The notes under the pieces were generated by a model that saw nothing but the letters and a program-made list of their open reading frames with translations, was not told the origin of the DNA and did no database searches. Made by a program: the position numbers and the translations under genes. 64,000 nucleotides of DNA, taken from IMG/VR virus record IMGVR_UViG_3300030838_000001, positions 124,001 to 188,000 of that record; one strand, 5' to 3'. Below are positions 50,265 to 58,021 of the stretch, in pieces; the first letter of the stretch is position 1, and every line of letters begins with the position of its first letter. The stretch comes from a virus.

Positions 50265-50335
50265 TTGGTCGAAAAGTCTAGACTGTTAATCTAGTGAGCA
50301 TTGCTCCACCGTGGGTTCGAATCCCACCCTGTCCT
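50249..50335 (+). tRNA. tRNA with anticodon GTT (Asn) and class II variable arm
   Basis: Acceptor GGATGGG/CCTGTCC, D-stem CTTT/AAAG, anticodon stem CTAGA/TCTAG perfect, loop CTGTTAA, variable arm with GAGC-ATT-GCTC, T-arm GTGGG/CCCAC, discriminator T. It overlaps the HNH stop. Third GTT tRNA in the window and structurally unlike the other two. Confidence 0.85.
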
Positions 50336-50348
50336 CAAAATAAAATAT

Positions 50349-50510
50349 ATGAAATTAGGTAAAAGATTTGATATTATCCCATCACCTGTTAATATTAACA
50401 GCAAAACAATTGTATTTTGTAATGAAATGTCAAAAAAAATTGATGTAGTTAATGCACCAAAGACATATGAAAGAGTATTTATAATTAGAACTTCAGAATT
50501 ATGGATTTAG
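50349..50510 (+). CDS. Small hypothetical protein (53 aa)
   Basis: ATG 50349; longer starts lie inside the tRNA. MKLGKRFDIIPSPVNINSKT and ending TSELWI, echoing the MKLG...LW(V/I) framework of the 38919 family. Overlaps the next gene by 10 nt. Confidence 0.5.
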   Translation: MKLGKRFDIIPSPVNINSKTIVFCNEMSKKIDVVNAPKTYERVFIIRTSELWI

Positions 50511-50695
50511 GTGAAGAAATACTAAGAAGACAATATAAAGATGAAAGTTTACCTGATTTTACTAGTAGTTTTTGTACTATTATGGTTAACATTATAGATG
50601 AAACAATAGAGAATTATCCAAAAATATATAGTAATCCTGAAATTAGTATGTTTTTTGATTTTCTAGAATTAAAACGTTCAAAAGATTTTAAATAA
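50501..50695 (+). CDS. Small hypothetical protein (64 aa)
   Basis: MDLGEEILRRQYKDESLPDF, acidic and helical. Begins within the end of the preceding gene, as in the paralogue pair at 39525/39721. Distant family membership is possible. Confidence 0.5.
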   Translation: MDLGEEILRRQYKDESLPDFTSSFCTIMVNIIDETIENYPKIYSNPEISMFFDFLELKRSKDFK

Positions 50696-50698
50696 TAT

Positions 50699-50772
50699 GG
50701 CGCAATGGTAGAGGCGGCTTCTTACGCTACTCTCATAAGGTAGAGACACTGGTTCGAGTCCAGTTTGCGCTA
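50699..50772 (+). tRNA. tRNA-Met (CAT) or lysidine-Ile type
   Basis: Acceptor GGCGCAA/TTGCGCT, D-stem GTAG/TTAC, anticodon stem CTACT/GGTAG, loop CTCATAA, T-arm ACTGG/CCAGT, discriminator A. Fourth CAT tRNA in the window. Confidence 0.8.
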
Positions 50773-50785
50773 CAAAACACATAAC

Positions 50786-51211
50786 ATGGAAAAGCACGAA
50801 GAAAAGCTTGTTAAACATAGAGGTAGTAAAATACATGCTTTCAAGTATAAGTGGAAAGAAGAAAACGAAAAAGGAAAAGAAGTTGATAAGTCACAGATAG
50901 TATGTTTACTATATCGTGCTGGAAGCAAAAACCAACCTTTAAACCTTGGAGAAATGAGTGACGGAACACCATTTATGGCAGTTGCACAAGCAGTCAACGA
51001 AGCTAAAAAGCTAGTTGATATGCGAATGACACCTGAATATCTTAAACTATACGGTAGGGATGTAATGGGTGTTGGTGAATATGTCAAAGAAGGTAGAAAA
51101 TTCGTCTTTAAAACCGTTGAAGGTTTAAGACTTTGGAAATGTGAAGATAGATATTATTTCGTTAAAGATGGACAAGTTAGTCTTTTAACAAATAGTGTTT
51201 TAGATAAATAA
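50786..51211 (+). CDS. Hypothetical protein (141 aa)
   Basis: ATG 50786. MEKHEEKLVKHRGSKIHAFK, then IVCLLYRAGSKNQPLNLGEM and a beta-rich C-terminus ending in YYFVKDGQVSLLT. No family recognised. Abuts tRNA-Arg. Confidence 0.6.
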   Translation: MEKHEEKLVKHRGSKIHAFKYKWKEENEKGKEVDKSQIVCLLYRAGSKNQPLNLGEMSDGTPFMAVAQAVNEAKKLVDMRMTPEYLKLYGRDVMGVGEYVKEGRKFVFKTVEGLRLWKCEDRYYFVKDGQVSLLTNSVLDK

Positions 51212-51212
51212 T

Positions 51213-51286
51213 GGCGACATAGCTCAATTGGATAGAGCACTCGATTACGAATCGAGAGGTTGTAGGTTCGACCCCTACTGCCGCTA
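51213..51286 (+). tRNA. tRNA-Arg (ACG)
   Basis: Acceptor GGCGACA/TGCCGCT (one A:C mismatch), anticodon stem CTCGA/TCGAG, loop TTACGAA, T-arm GTAGG/CCTAC, discriminator A. A34 would need deamination to inosine. Confidence 0.85.
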
Positions 51287-51293
51287 CTAAGAG

Positions 51294-51351
51294 ACAGGAT
51301 TAAAATCTGAACGAGGTTACTTAGATAACAGGATATAAATCTGAACGAGGT
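51294..51351 (+). repeat. Two 24-nt direct repeats between tRNA-Arg genes
   Basis: Copies at 51294-51317 and 51328-51351 start ACAGGAT and end ATCTGAACGAGGT, differing at two positions. The pair is framed by GAGAC (51291) and GTCTC (51350-51354). Could be an RNA element or a recombination scar. Confidence 0.7.
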
Positions 51352-51360
51352 CTCTTTTAA

Positions 51361-51433
51361 GCCTCCATAGCATAAATGGAAATGCAACACCCTTCTAAGG
51401 TGTCCAATCGGGGTTCGAATCCCTGTGGGGGTA
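51361..51433 (+). tRNA. tRNA-Arg (TCT)
   Basis: Acceptor GCCTCCA/TGGGGGT, anticodon stem ACACC/GGTGT, loop CTTCTAA, T-arm CGGGG/CCCTG, discriminator A. Confidence 0.88.
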
Positions 51434-51447
51434 CAAAATTTAAATAT

Positions 51448-51654
51448 ATGAATAAAAAAATGTTTACATCGATATTAAATTATCCTGATGATAGGTCAAT
51501 TGAAAGTGTTCATGCTTATGTTGATAAACATTTTAAAAACTATGATGTTTTTTTAATAACACATGTTGAAACTAAGGATTTGGATAAGACATATTTTAAT
51601 CATGTTGATTATCCACATGGTGGTATTAAAGTATCATATATGAATAGATATTAA
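51448..51654 (+). CDS. Hypothetical protein (68 aa)
   Basis: ATG 51448; earlier starts lie inside the tRNA. MNKKMFTSILNYPDDRSIES with a soluble alpha/beta pattern. No motif recognised. Confidence 0.5.
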   Translation: MNKKMFTSILNYPDDRSIESVHAYVDKHFKNYDVFLITHVETKDLDKTYFNHVDYPHGGIKVSYMNRY

Positions 51655-51657
51655 GAT

Positions 51658-51858
51658 ATGGAAAAGAAAAAAGTTTATAGAATTCGTGAAAAAGGAAAAA
51701 CAGAATTTGTCTCATTAGGATATAACCGAAAAAACAAATGGAATGTATATCCGTCAGCGGCAATCAACACTTCAATCAGAGAATCTGAAAAGGATAAATA
51801 TGAAGTTGTTGTATTTGAATATGAATTAAAAGAAGTCTCAACTATAGACTTAAAATAA
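51658..51858 (+). CDS. Small basic protein (66 aa)
   Basis: MEKKKVYRIREKGKTEFVSL, beta-rich, basic N-terminus. Three bases after the previous stop, six before tRNA-Ser. Confidence 0.55.
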   Translation: MEKKKVYRIREKGKTEFVSLGYNRKNKWNVYPSAAINTSIRESEKDKYEVVVFEYELKEVSTIDLK

Positions 51859-51864
51859 TAAATT

Positions 51865-51951
51865 GGAAGGTAGTCTAATATTGGTTTGTGGTGGCACCCT
51901 GCTAAGGTGTTCCGTGTAACAGCGGTGAGGGTTCGATTCCCTTGCCTTCCG
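51865..51951 (+). tRNA. tRNA-Ser (GCT)
   Basis: Acceptor GGAAGGT/GCCTTCC, anticodon stem GCACC/GGTGT, loop CTGCTAA, long variable arm with CCG/CGG, T-arm GAGGG/CCCTT, discriminator G. Confidence 0.9.
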
Positions 51952-51974
51952 CTAAGTTTTTTAGTAATTTCGTA

Positions 51975-51985
51975 ATATTTATATT
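51975..51985 (+). promoter_or_regulatory. M2-class putative promoter of the amber-interrupted gene
   Basis: ATATTTATATT starting 22 nt before ATG 51997, which supports that ATG as the true start upstream of the in-frame TAG. Confidence 0.55.
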
Positions 51986-51996
51986 AAAAGTATAAT

Positions 51997-52668
51997 ATGG
52001 AATTTATAAAAAAACGTCTTAAAGAATCACTAGCAAATTCAATCTTAGAATCACTGCTTGATGAGGATTATCCATCTCAGTTCAATATGGAAGAATTCAA
52101 ATAGTTAAACTCATTTAACAAAAGAATCAATTATTGTCAAGAGAATCTTAAAAGAATATCTTCAGGTTCTTCTAGAATCGTTTATATGATAGACGATACC
52201 AAGGTATTAAAATTAGCCAAGAATCAAAAAGGACTTGCTCAAAATGAAGTCGAAATTCAATGGGGACAAGATAGCTATTTTTCTAGCATCCTTGCTCATA
52301 CCTTTGATTATCATCCAAACGACCAATGGGTTGAAATGGAACTTGCAAAGAAAGTAACAAAAGGAATATTTCAAAACCATGTAGGTTATGATATCTACGA
52401 GGTTGGAGTTTATCTTCATAATCAATATGCTACCAACAATCCTTATAAAAAATTATCAAAATGGAATCAAGACCCACAAATCAAAGCTGGGTTAGATGAA
52501 AATGAATTTACACAATCCATAATGGAATTCATGCTTCAAGTTGATGCGCCAGCTGGTGACTTCGGAAGACTTAGTTCTTATGGACTGGTTCAACGTGGTG
52601 GTCAAGATGATATTGTTCTTATTGACTTTGGAATCACTAGTGATGTTTATGATACTTATTATTCATAA
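51997..52668 (+). CDS. Gene with in-frame amber codon; kinase-like N-lobe pattern
   Basis: ATG 51997 opens 35 codons (MEFIKKRLKESLANSILESL...NMEEFK), then TAG at 52102-52104, then the same frame continues for 187 codons to TAA at 52668. The downstream part SSGSSRIVYMIDDTKVLKLA, then LAQNEVEI, resembles phage proteins with a G-S-S-R-x-V-x loop and V-L-K-L lysine like a kinase small lobe. The segment before M52186 is needed for that motif, so a simple restart at 52186 would truncate it. One amber in 223 codons fits suppression by the CTA tRNA at 41680. It could instead be a mutated gene. Confidence 0.7.
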
Positions 52669-52671
52669 TAA

Positions 52672-52703
52672 TTTGGTTGTCTAGTTTTTTATTTGTACCT
52701 TTG
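52672..52703 (+). promoter_or_regulatory. M1 promoter of the kinase/2H gene
   Basis: TTTG 52672-52675, 20 bp, TACCTTTG 52696-52703, 16 nt before ATG 52720. Confidence 0.85.
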
Positions 52704-52719
52704 TAGAAAATTAATACAA

Positions 52720-53619
52720 ATGGAAACAAATAGATTAGGAATAGCAGTAACAAGACCTGACCAAGTACTTATAATCATGCGAGGCATCCCAGGAGCTGGA
52801 AAATCCACACGAGCTAAACAATTAGTCTGTGAAGGAAAAATCCACTCAACTGATGACCTTATTGAAGCCAAGGGTGACTACTCAGTATTCTTCGAACAAA
52901 TGCATGCCGCAAATGACTTCGGTCCATTATTTGGATTACACATCAAAAACTTCAGAAATGCAAGAGCGTCGATATTAGAGGGTATTTCACCAGTAATCAT
53001 AGATAATACTAACATTAAGCAATCAGACGCTAAATCATACGTTAAAGCGGCTCTAGAGTTGGGTCTATCAGACTCAAACATAAGATTTGAAGATGTTGGT
53101 ACAAGCGGATTAGATGCTAAGGTATTATCAGAGAGAAATACTCACGGAGTTCCATTAAAAACAATTGAAAAAATGATTGCCAGCCATAAAGGTCAAGGTG
53201 AACTAACACTTGAAAGTGTATTAAAAGCTAGAGATATGTTTAAAGAAAGTAATGTTTTATATTCATGTGTGTTGCTTGACGAAATGTCAAGAACTGCCCT
53301 ATTATCACGTGATTTGCCAGTTCAAATCCCTAATGGGTGGAAAGTATTCGCACACCACGTAACAATTAACCTTGGTCCATTGAAAGATAAGTCTAGACTT
53401 GGTGAAAAGGTTGTTTTGACAGTTGAAGCTGTTGGAATTAGCGATATGGCTATGGCCGTAAAGGTAAGTGGTATCGAAACCAAGAATGAAATTCCACATA
53501 TTACTATAGCGATTAATCCTGACGGTGGTAAGCCAGTTATGAGCAACGATATTGTGAAATGGCAAAATGTGAAGCCATTTATGGTTCAAGGAGTTATTAC
53601 AGAAATTAAAAAGAACTAA
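52720..53619 (+). CDS. RNA-repair enzyme: P-loop kinase fused to 2H phosphoesterase domain
   Basis: 299 residues from ATG 52720 (an upstream TTG lies in the promoter). Walker A RGIPGAGKST at 21-30, STDDLIE near 48 and VIIDNTNIK near 95 are typical of polynucleotide-kinase-like P-loop enzymes. The C-terminal third holds two H-x-T motifs, HHVTINLG near 206 and PHITIAIN near 263, the signature of 2H cyclic phosphodiesterases. It would heal RNA ends before ligation; an Rnl1-type ligase is at 61613. Likely protects tRNAs against host anticodon nucleases. Confidence 0.8.
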   Translation: METNRLGIAVTRPDQVLIIMRGIPGAGKSTRAKQLVCEGKIHSTDDLIEAKGDYSVFFEQMHAANDFGPLFGLHIKNFRNARASILEGISPVIIDNTNIKQSDAKSYVKAALELGLSDSNIRFEDVGTSGLDAKVLSERNTHGVPLKTIEKMIASHKGQGELTLESVLKARDMFKESNVLYSCVLLDEMSRTALLSRDLPVQIPNGWKVFAHHVTINLGPLKDKSRLGEKVVLTVEAVGISDMAMAVKVSGIETKNEIPHITIAINPDGGKPVMSNDIVKWQNVKPFMVQGVITEIKKN

Positions 53620-53620
53620 T

Positions 53621-53797
53621 ATGGGACTAAATGCTGTGTTATTAAAAGAATTGATTAAAAGAGGTGGAAATCTTCAAAAATTGAAGAATATTCAGACAGA
53701 AAATCAATTACGTAGTTGTTTATGTACTCAGATAGTTTCGCAAGGTGAATGTAAACTAACAGAGATAGTAAAAACAGTCCGTTTAAGCGGTTATTAA
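53621..53797 (+). CDS. Small hypothetical protein (58 aa)
   Basis: ATG 53621, one base after the previous stop. MGLNAVLLKELIKRGGNLQK with three cysteines (SCLCTQ, ECKL). Ends at a bidirectional terminator. Below common length cutoffs, but position and spacing support it. Confidence 0.55.
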   Translation: MGLNAVLLKELIKRGGNLQKLKNIQTENQLRSCLCTQIVSQGECKLTEIVKTVRLSGY

Positions 53798-53799
53798 AC

Positions 53800-53834
53800 A
53801 AAAAAGGTATAACATAATGTTATACCTTTTTTTA
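53800..53834. terminator. Strong bidirectional terminator
   Basis: AAAAAGGTATAACA (53801-53814) pairs perfectly with TGTTATACCTTTTT (53819-53832); it separates the plus operon from the minus-strand fibre block. Confidence 0.92.
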
Positions 53835-55355
53835 TTAAGAGAGAGTTATAGTTTTTGTTACACCATTTATTCGAATCTTGAGACCTGTGTTGGTATTTGA
53901 TTCTAGCCATATTTGACCATCTAGGGTTCCTGCGGTTGATGCAATATTCAAGCTTAATAGTTCTTTTATGTTTAAACTATTAACATATGTTGTATTTGCT
54001 GTATTTCCAGTGATATTTGAACCTAATACAACTGTTGATTCACCATTAGCTTGTGAACCATAACCATGTACAAATGAATAATTTCCAGTAGCATATGAAA
54101 ATGAACCCCCAGCATGACCTGATTGACCACTAGCAATTGTATTATCACCTTCAGCATGTGAGTATTGACCTATGGCTTGGGTGAAATAATTTTGAGCATG
54201 TGAATATCCACCACCAGCAATTGTATTGAAACCTTCTGAGTGTGATGTTTGACCACTGGCAATACTTCCTTGTCCTTCAGCATGAGAAATAGCTCCAATA
54301 GCTTGAGTTTGTTGTCCTTCGGCATGAGAAATTTGACCACTAGCAGAACTTTGTGAACCTTCAGCAACACTATAAGAACCATTTGCTTGGTTAGCGGCAC
54401 CTTTTGTCACAACAGAAGCATAACCATTACTAGCTTCCCAAACCTCAGTATTAGCTGAACCACTAATAATAAATCCATTGGCATCAAGACCAATTTGAGT
54501 AAATGTGCTACCACTTTGTGGTCTTGTTACATTTCTAACATTAAGCCTATCAACATATACAGTGTTTGGTTCACTACCTGTAATATTAACACCAAAAATC
54601 GTAACATAATTACCATTAGCATTTGAATTTTGACCAAATACGAATGAACCTTCACCATTGGCTTGTGAATTATAACCACCAGCAAACGAATAAGAACCAT
54701 TTGTTATTGTTTGAAAACCTTGCGTAAGTGAATAATTACCATTAGCAAGTGTAAAATATCCTTGTGCATTAGAGTAAGCACCACCTGCTTTGGTAAAACC
54801 ACCTTGAGCAGTTGACATTTGACCATTAGCTTGTGTTTGGTTACCTGATGCAAATGAATAATCACCATTACCTTCAGATATGAAATATGGATAATACTCG
54901 TAATCACCTGAATCTTGAATCCAAAGAGTATCTTCTTGACTAGCACTTTGATTATCATAATAAACACTACTAATAGTTCCATTGGTTGAATCTATAAAGC
55001 TGAATTCAATATATCTTCTAGTACCATCACTTAGAATAACCGTAAAAAGATTATTATATCCTGCACTACCTATATTATCACCATCAAGATTAGCTCCACC
55101 AACGGCAATAATAGCATTTGAATTTTGAGTAAGAGTTATTTTACCAATTCCCTTTCCAAGGTTAATACTATTACCAATTTCATTATCTGTTTCCCATCCT
55201 CTTACATATGAGTTACCACTACTTGTCCCACCACTTAATCCATTTTGAATATCTTCGAATGTTACTTGTGATGTAACACCCTCAGCTACAATAGGGAATA
55301 TACTTGCTGATGTTAAATTACCAATAGGTAAATCGCTTATTTTTTTATTTGCCAT
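53835..55355 (-). CDS. Tail fibre with anchor domain and YadA-like repeats (506 aa)
   Basis: Residues 1-40 (KKISDLPIGNLTSASIFPIV, AEGVTSQVTFEDIQ) match the N-terminus of the 58022-59380 protein and probably attach to the virion. Two arrays of 14-residue YadA-head-type units (ASGQTSHSEGFNTI) follow, each ending in a TVYVDRLNV or TTYVNSLNIK coiled-coil neck, then a short beta C-terminus. Separate M2 promoter on the minus strand. Confidence 0.82.
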   Translation of the reverse strand: MANKKISDLPIGNLTSASIFPIVAEGVTSQVTFEDIQNGLSGGTSSGNSYVRGWETDNEIGNSINLGKGIGKITLTQNSNAIIAVGGANLDGDNIGSAGYNNLFTVILSDGTRRYIEFSFIDSTNGTISSVYYDNQSASQEDTLWIQDSGDYEYYPYFISEGNGDYSFASGNQTQANGQMSTAQGGFTKAGGAYSNAQGYFTLANGNYSLTQGFQTITNGSYSFAGGYNSQANGEGSFVFGQNSNANGNYVTIFGVNITGSEPNTVYVDRLNVRNVTRPQSGSTFTQIGLDANGFIISGSANTEVWEASNGYASVVTKGAANQANGSYSVAEGSQSSASGQISHAEGQQTQAIGAISHAEGQGSIASGQTSHSEGFNTIAGGGYSHAQNYFTQAIGQYSHAEGDNTIASGQSGHAGGSFSYATGNYSFVHGYGSQANGESTVVLGSNITGNTANTTYVNSLNIKELLSLNIASTAGTLDGQIWLESNTNTGLKIRINGVTKTITLS

Positions 55356-55366
55356 GTTTTTGTTTA

Positions 55367-55377
55367 TTAATAAATAT
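55367..55377 (-). promoter_or_regulatory. M2-class putative promoter (minus strand)
   Basis: Minus-strand ATATTTATTAA starting 22 nt before the start codon at 55355, just after a terminator. Confidence 0.6.
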
Positions 55378-55390
55378 TAAGTTATAATAT

Positions 55391-55416
55391 AAAAAGGTTG
55401 GAAAACCAACCTTTTT
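55391..55416 (-). terminator. Terminator between minus-strand fibre genes
   Basis: AAAAAGGTTGG (55391-55401), AAAA loop, CCAACCTTTTT (55406-55416). Confidence 0.85.
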
Positions 55417-55443
55417 ATATTTAAATAGCTTCTTTAAATCACA

Positions 55444-58020
55444 TTAAAGAGTTGCAAACCAATTAAGACTAATTGACCCAGCAGTTGGAGCACTTTCATA
55501 TGTTACAATGATATTTGTTGTATTATTTGTAGTATAAAAATCTGTAAAATTAGCTGAACCTTTTGTTACTAATGCTGTAGTAGGAGTTACACCTAATCCA
55601 TGAGCAATATTATAAACAGTTGATGTACCATCCGCAGTAAACGTAAAGATACCACCAGCTCTTCTAGAATTAATTATTGTATTAACGCTTGGAGCACCAT
55701 TTACAATATTTCCTGAAACATCAACACCCATAACGGTTGTACTTGTTCCAGTATTAATATTTGTCATTCCTGTTACGTTGAATGTACCACCAGTATTATT
55801 TCTAAATACAAAAGTTCCAGCTGAATATGTACCACCAGTAACTACCAAGTCGCTAGTTTTGAAACCACTAACGTTGAATGTACCACCAGTATTATTTGTA
55901 AATGTAGCAGTTCCATTGGTGTAAGTTCCACCAGTTACATAAATTTCAGTACCTGCGGCACTACCAGCAACAATAAATCCTTGTGCATTGATACCTAAGT
56001 TATTAACGCTTGTTCCAGTATAAAGTGTTTTTATATTTAATTTATCAACATATGTTGTATCTGCTGTATTTCCTGTAATGAATCTACCTAATACGATAGA
56101 GTAATCACCATTGGCTTGTGAATTATCACCATGAACAAAACTAGCAAGACCATTAGCGATAGTATTTTGACCACCAGCATGTGATGAAACACCATTAGTT
56201 CTAGTAAATGAACCTTGTGAATGTGAAAATTGACCAAAAGCAATTGTAGCATTACCTTCAGCGTGGGCTGTTTGTCCTGAAGCAGTTGAAGAACCCTCAG
56301 CATGTGAACGAGCACCCATTGCAACACTTCCTACACCTTCAGCATGTGAATAGAATCCAAATGCGAGAGTATTAGCTCCTTCAGCATGAGCATAATAACC
56401 TGAAGCAGTTGTATTATAACCTTCTGTATGTGAATAGTCACCATAAGCCTTAGTATTCCAACCTTCAGCATGTGAAGTGAAACCAGTAGACTGATTTTCA
56501 GCACCTTCAACAAATGAACTTGGTCCTGAAGCAGTATTTCCAGTACCAAAAGCAACTGAATATTCACCTGAAGCAGTATTTCCACTACCAAATGCAAAAG
56601 CACCTTGATTTGTAGCACTTGAACTAACACCACCAGCAAATGTGAAATTACCACTAGCAATAGATTGTGAACCATTAGCCAATGAACCAACACCTGAAGC
56701 GATTGTTTGATAACCACCAGCTTCTGAGAATTGACCTAGAGCTTGTGTTTCTTGACCATGAGCAAATGAATTTCCACCACCAGCAATTGTTCTATAGTTG
56801 GTAGCGTGAGCAGAAGTTCCACTAGCGGTAGTTGTATCACCTTCAGCAATACTATAAGCACCTGAAGCAGTAACATTATTACCTCTAGCTTGTGCATAAG
56901 TTTGTGTTGCTTGAGCTTGGTAACCAAATGCATAAGAAAACGAACCTGTTGCTTGTGAACCATTACCTTCAGAATGAGAAAATGAACCTGAACTAATAAT
57001 ATCAGAACCAAAACCATATCCATATACACCAGTAACATTTACATTTGAACCTTGAGCGTGAGCATAAGCATTATTTGCAATACTATTTTGACCATAAGCA
57101 TGGCTGGCAAATTGTAAGGCTTGAACATTGCTACCCAATGCGATACCATAAGTTCCTTGTACAAGGTTATTAGAACCAAATGTGAAACCTTGAGTATTAA
57201 CAGTATTATTATCACCGAAAACAACACCATAACTACCAGTAACATCTGAGTTATAACCTTGAATGAATGAGTTATATCCACTAGTAGTATTTTGAGAACC
57301 ATGAACATAAGATTGAGTACCATCTGACGTATTATTAGTACCAAAAATTACACCATAAAAAGCACTTTGATTAATTATATTACCACCACCAAAAGCAACT
57401 GAATAGTCACCTAAAACTTGATTGCTACCACCATGACCAAATGAGTAAGCTCCACTAACTATTGTGTTATTACCACCAGCATGTGATACGAAACCATTAG
57501 CTTGTGTACCATTTCCTTGTGAGTGTGAATATGTTCCATTAGCTTGAGTGTTACCACCTTCGGCATGTGAATTATGTCCAAACGCTGTAGTTTGATTTCC
57601 TTCTGCATGTGAGAAGGTACCACCAGCGATGTTTCCTGAACCTACAACTGTAGAACAGAATCCTGAAGATAAGTTATTTTGACCAAATGCTTGAGAGTAA
57701 CTAGCAGTAACCATATTGTTACCACCACCTACACTTGAATGGTCAGCAGTTACAGTATTAGAACGACCATTTGCATATGCAAAATCACCATTAGCTTTAT
57801 TCAAATAACCATCAGCTGTAGCCCATAAACCAGTAGCTTGATTTTGACCAAATGTTGTTACAAGAGAATTGTTACCTTCACCTGAAGACCATAGACCAGT
57901 TAAACCTGATGTTGGCATTTTTTTAACATTACCAAATACATCAATTAATAATAGGTTATTATTATTGTTCCCAGTATTAACAGCTTTTAGCTGTAAGTTT
58001 TTATTTATTACTTGTTTCAT
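55444..58020 (-). CDS. Long tail fibre of YadA-head-like repeats (858 aa)
   Basis: After a short N-terminus (LLLIDVFGNVKKMPTSGLTG) come about forty repeats of 14-15 residues (ASGYYAHAEGANTL and similar) over residues 40-620. A TTYVDKLNIK neck, two VTGGTYTNGTATFTNNTGG / VTGGTYSAGTFVFRNNTGG repeats and a C-terminal domain (AHGLGVTPTTALVTKG) follow. A long trimeric beta-roll fibre is expected. It differs from its neighbours in lacking the KISxLPxG anchor. Confidence 0.82.
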   Translation of the reverse strand: MKQVINKNLQLKAVNTGNNNNNLLLIDVFGNVKKMPTSGLTGLWSSGEGNNSLVTTFGQNQATGLWATADGYLNKANGDFAYANGRSNTVTADHSSVGGGNNMVTASYSQAFGQNNLSSGFCSTVVGSGNIAGGTFSHAEGNQTTAFGHNSHAEGGNTQANGTYSHSQGNGTQANGFVSHAGGNNTIVSGAYSFGHGGSNQVLGDYSVAFGGGNIINQSAFYGVIFGTNNTSDGTQSYVHGSQNTTSGYNSFIQGYNSDVTGSYGVVFGDNNTVNTQGFTFGSNNLVQGTYGIALGSNVQALQFASHAYGQNSIANNAYAHAQGSNVNVTGVYGYGFGSDIISSGSFSHSEGNGSQATGSFSYAFGYQAQATQTYAQARGNNVTASGAYSIAEGDTTTASGTSAHATNYRTIAGGGNSFAHGQETQALGQFSEAGGYQTIASGVGSLANGSQSIASGNFTFAGGVSSSATNQGAFAFGSGNTASGEYSVAFGTGNTASGPSSFVEGAENQSTGFTSHAEGWNTKAYGDYSHTEGYNTTASGYYAHAEGANTLAFGFYSHAEGVGSVAMGARSHAEGSSTASGQTAHAEGNATIAFGQFSHSQGSFTRTNGVSSHAGGQNTIANGLASFVHGDNSQANGDYSIVLGRFITGNTADTTYVDKLNIKTLYTGTSVNNLGINAQGFIVAGSAAGTEIYVTGGTYTNGTATFTNNTGGTFNVSGFKTSDLVVTGGTYSAGTFVFRNNTGGTFNVTGMTNINTGTSTTVMGVDVSGNIVNGAPSVNTIINSRRAGGIFTFTADGTSTVYNIAHGLGVTPTTALVTKGSANFTDFYTTNNTTNIIVTYESAPTAGSISLNWFATL

Positions 58021-58021
58021 A

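Noticed and set aside
56088-57344. Leu/Met-rich ORFs overlapping the long minus-strand fibre
   Set aside because: They are frame shadows of the repeat-rich fibre gene, with low-complexity composition.
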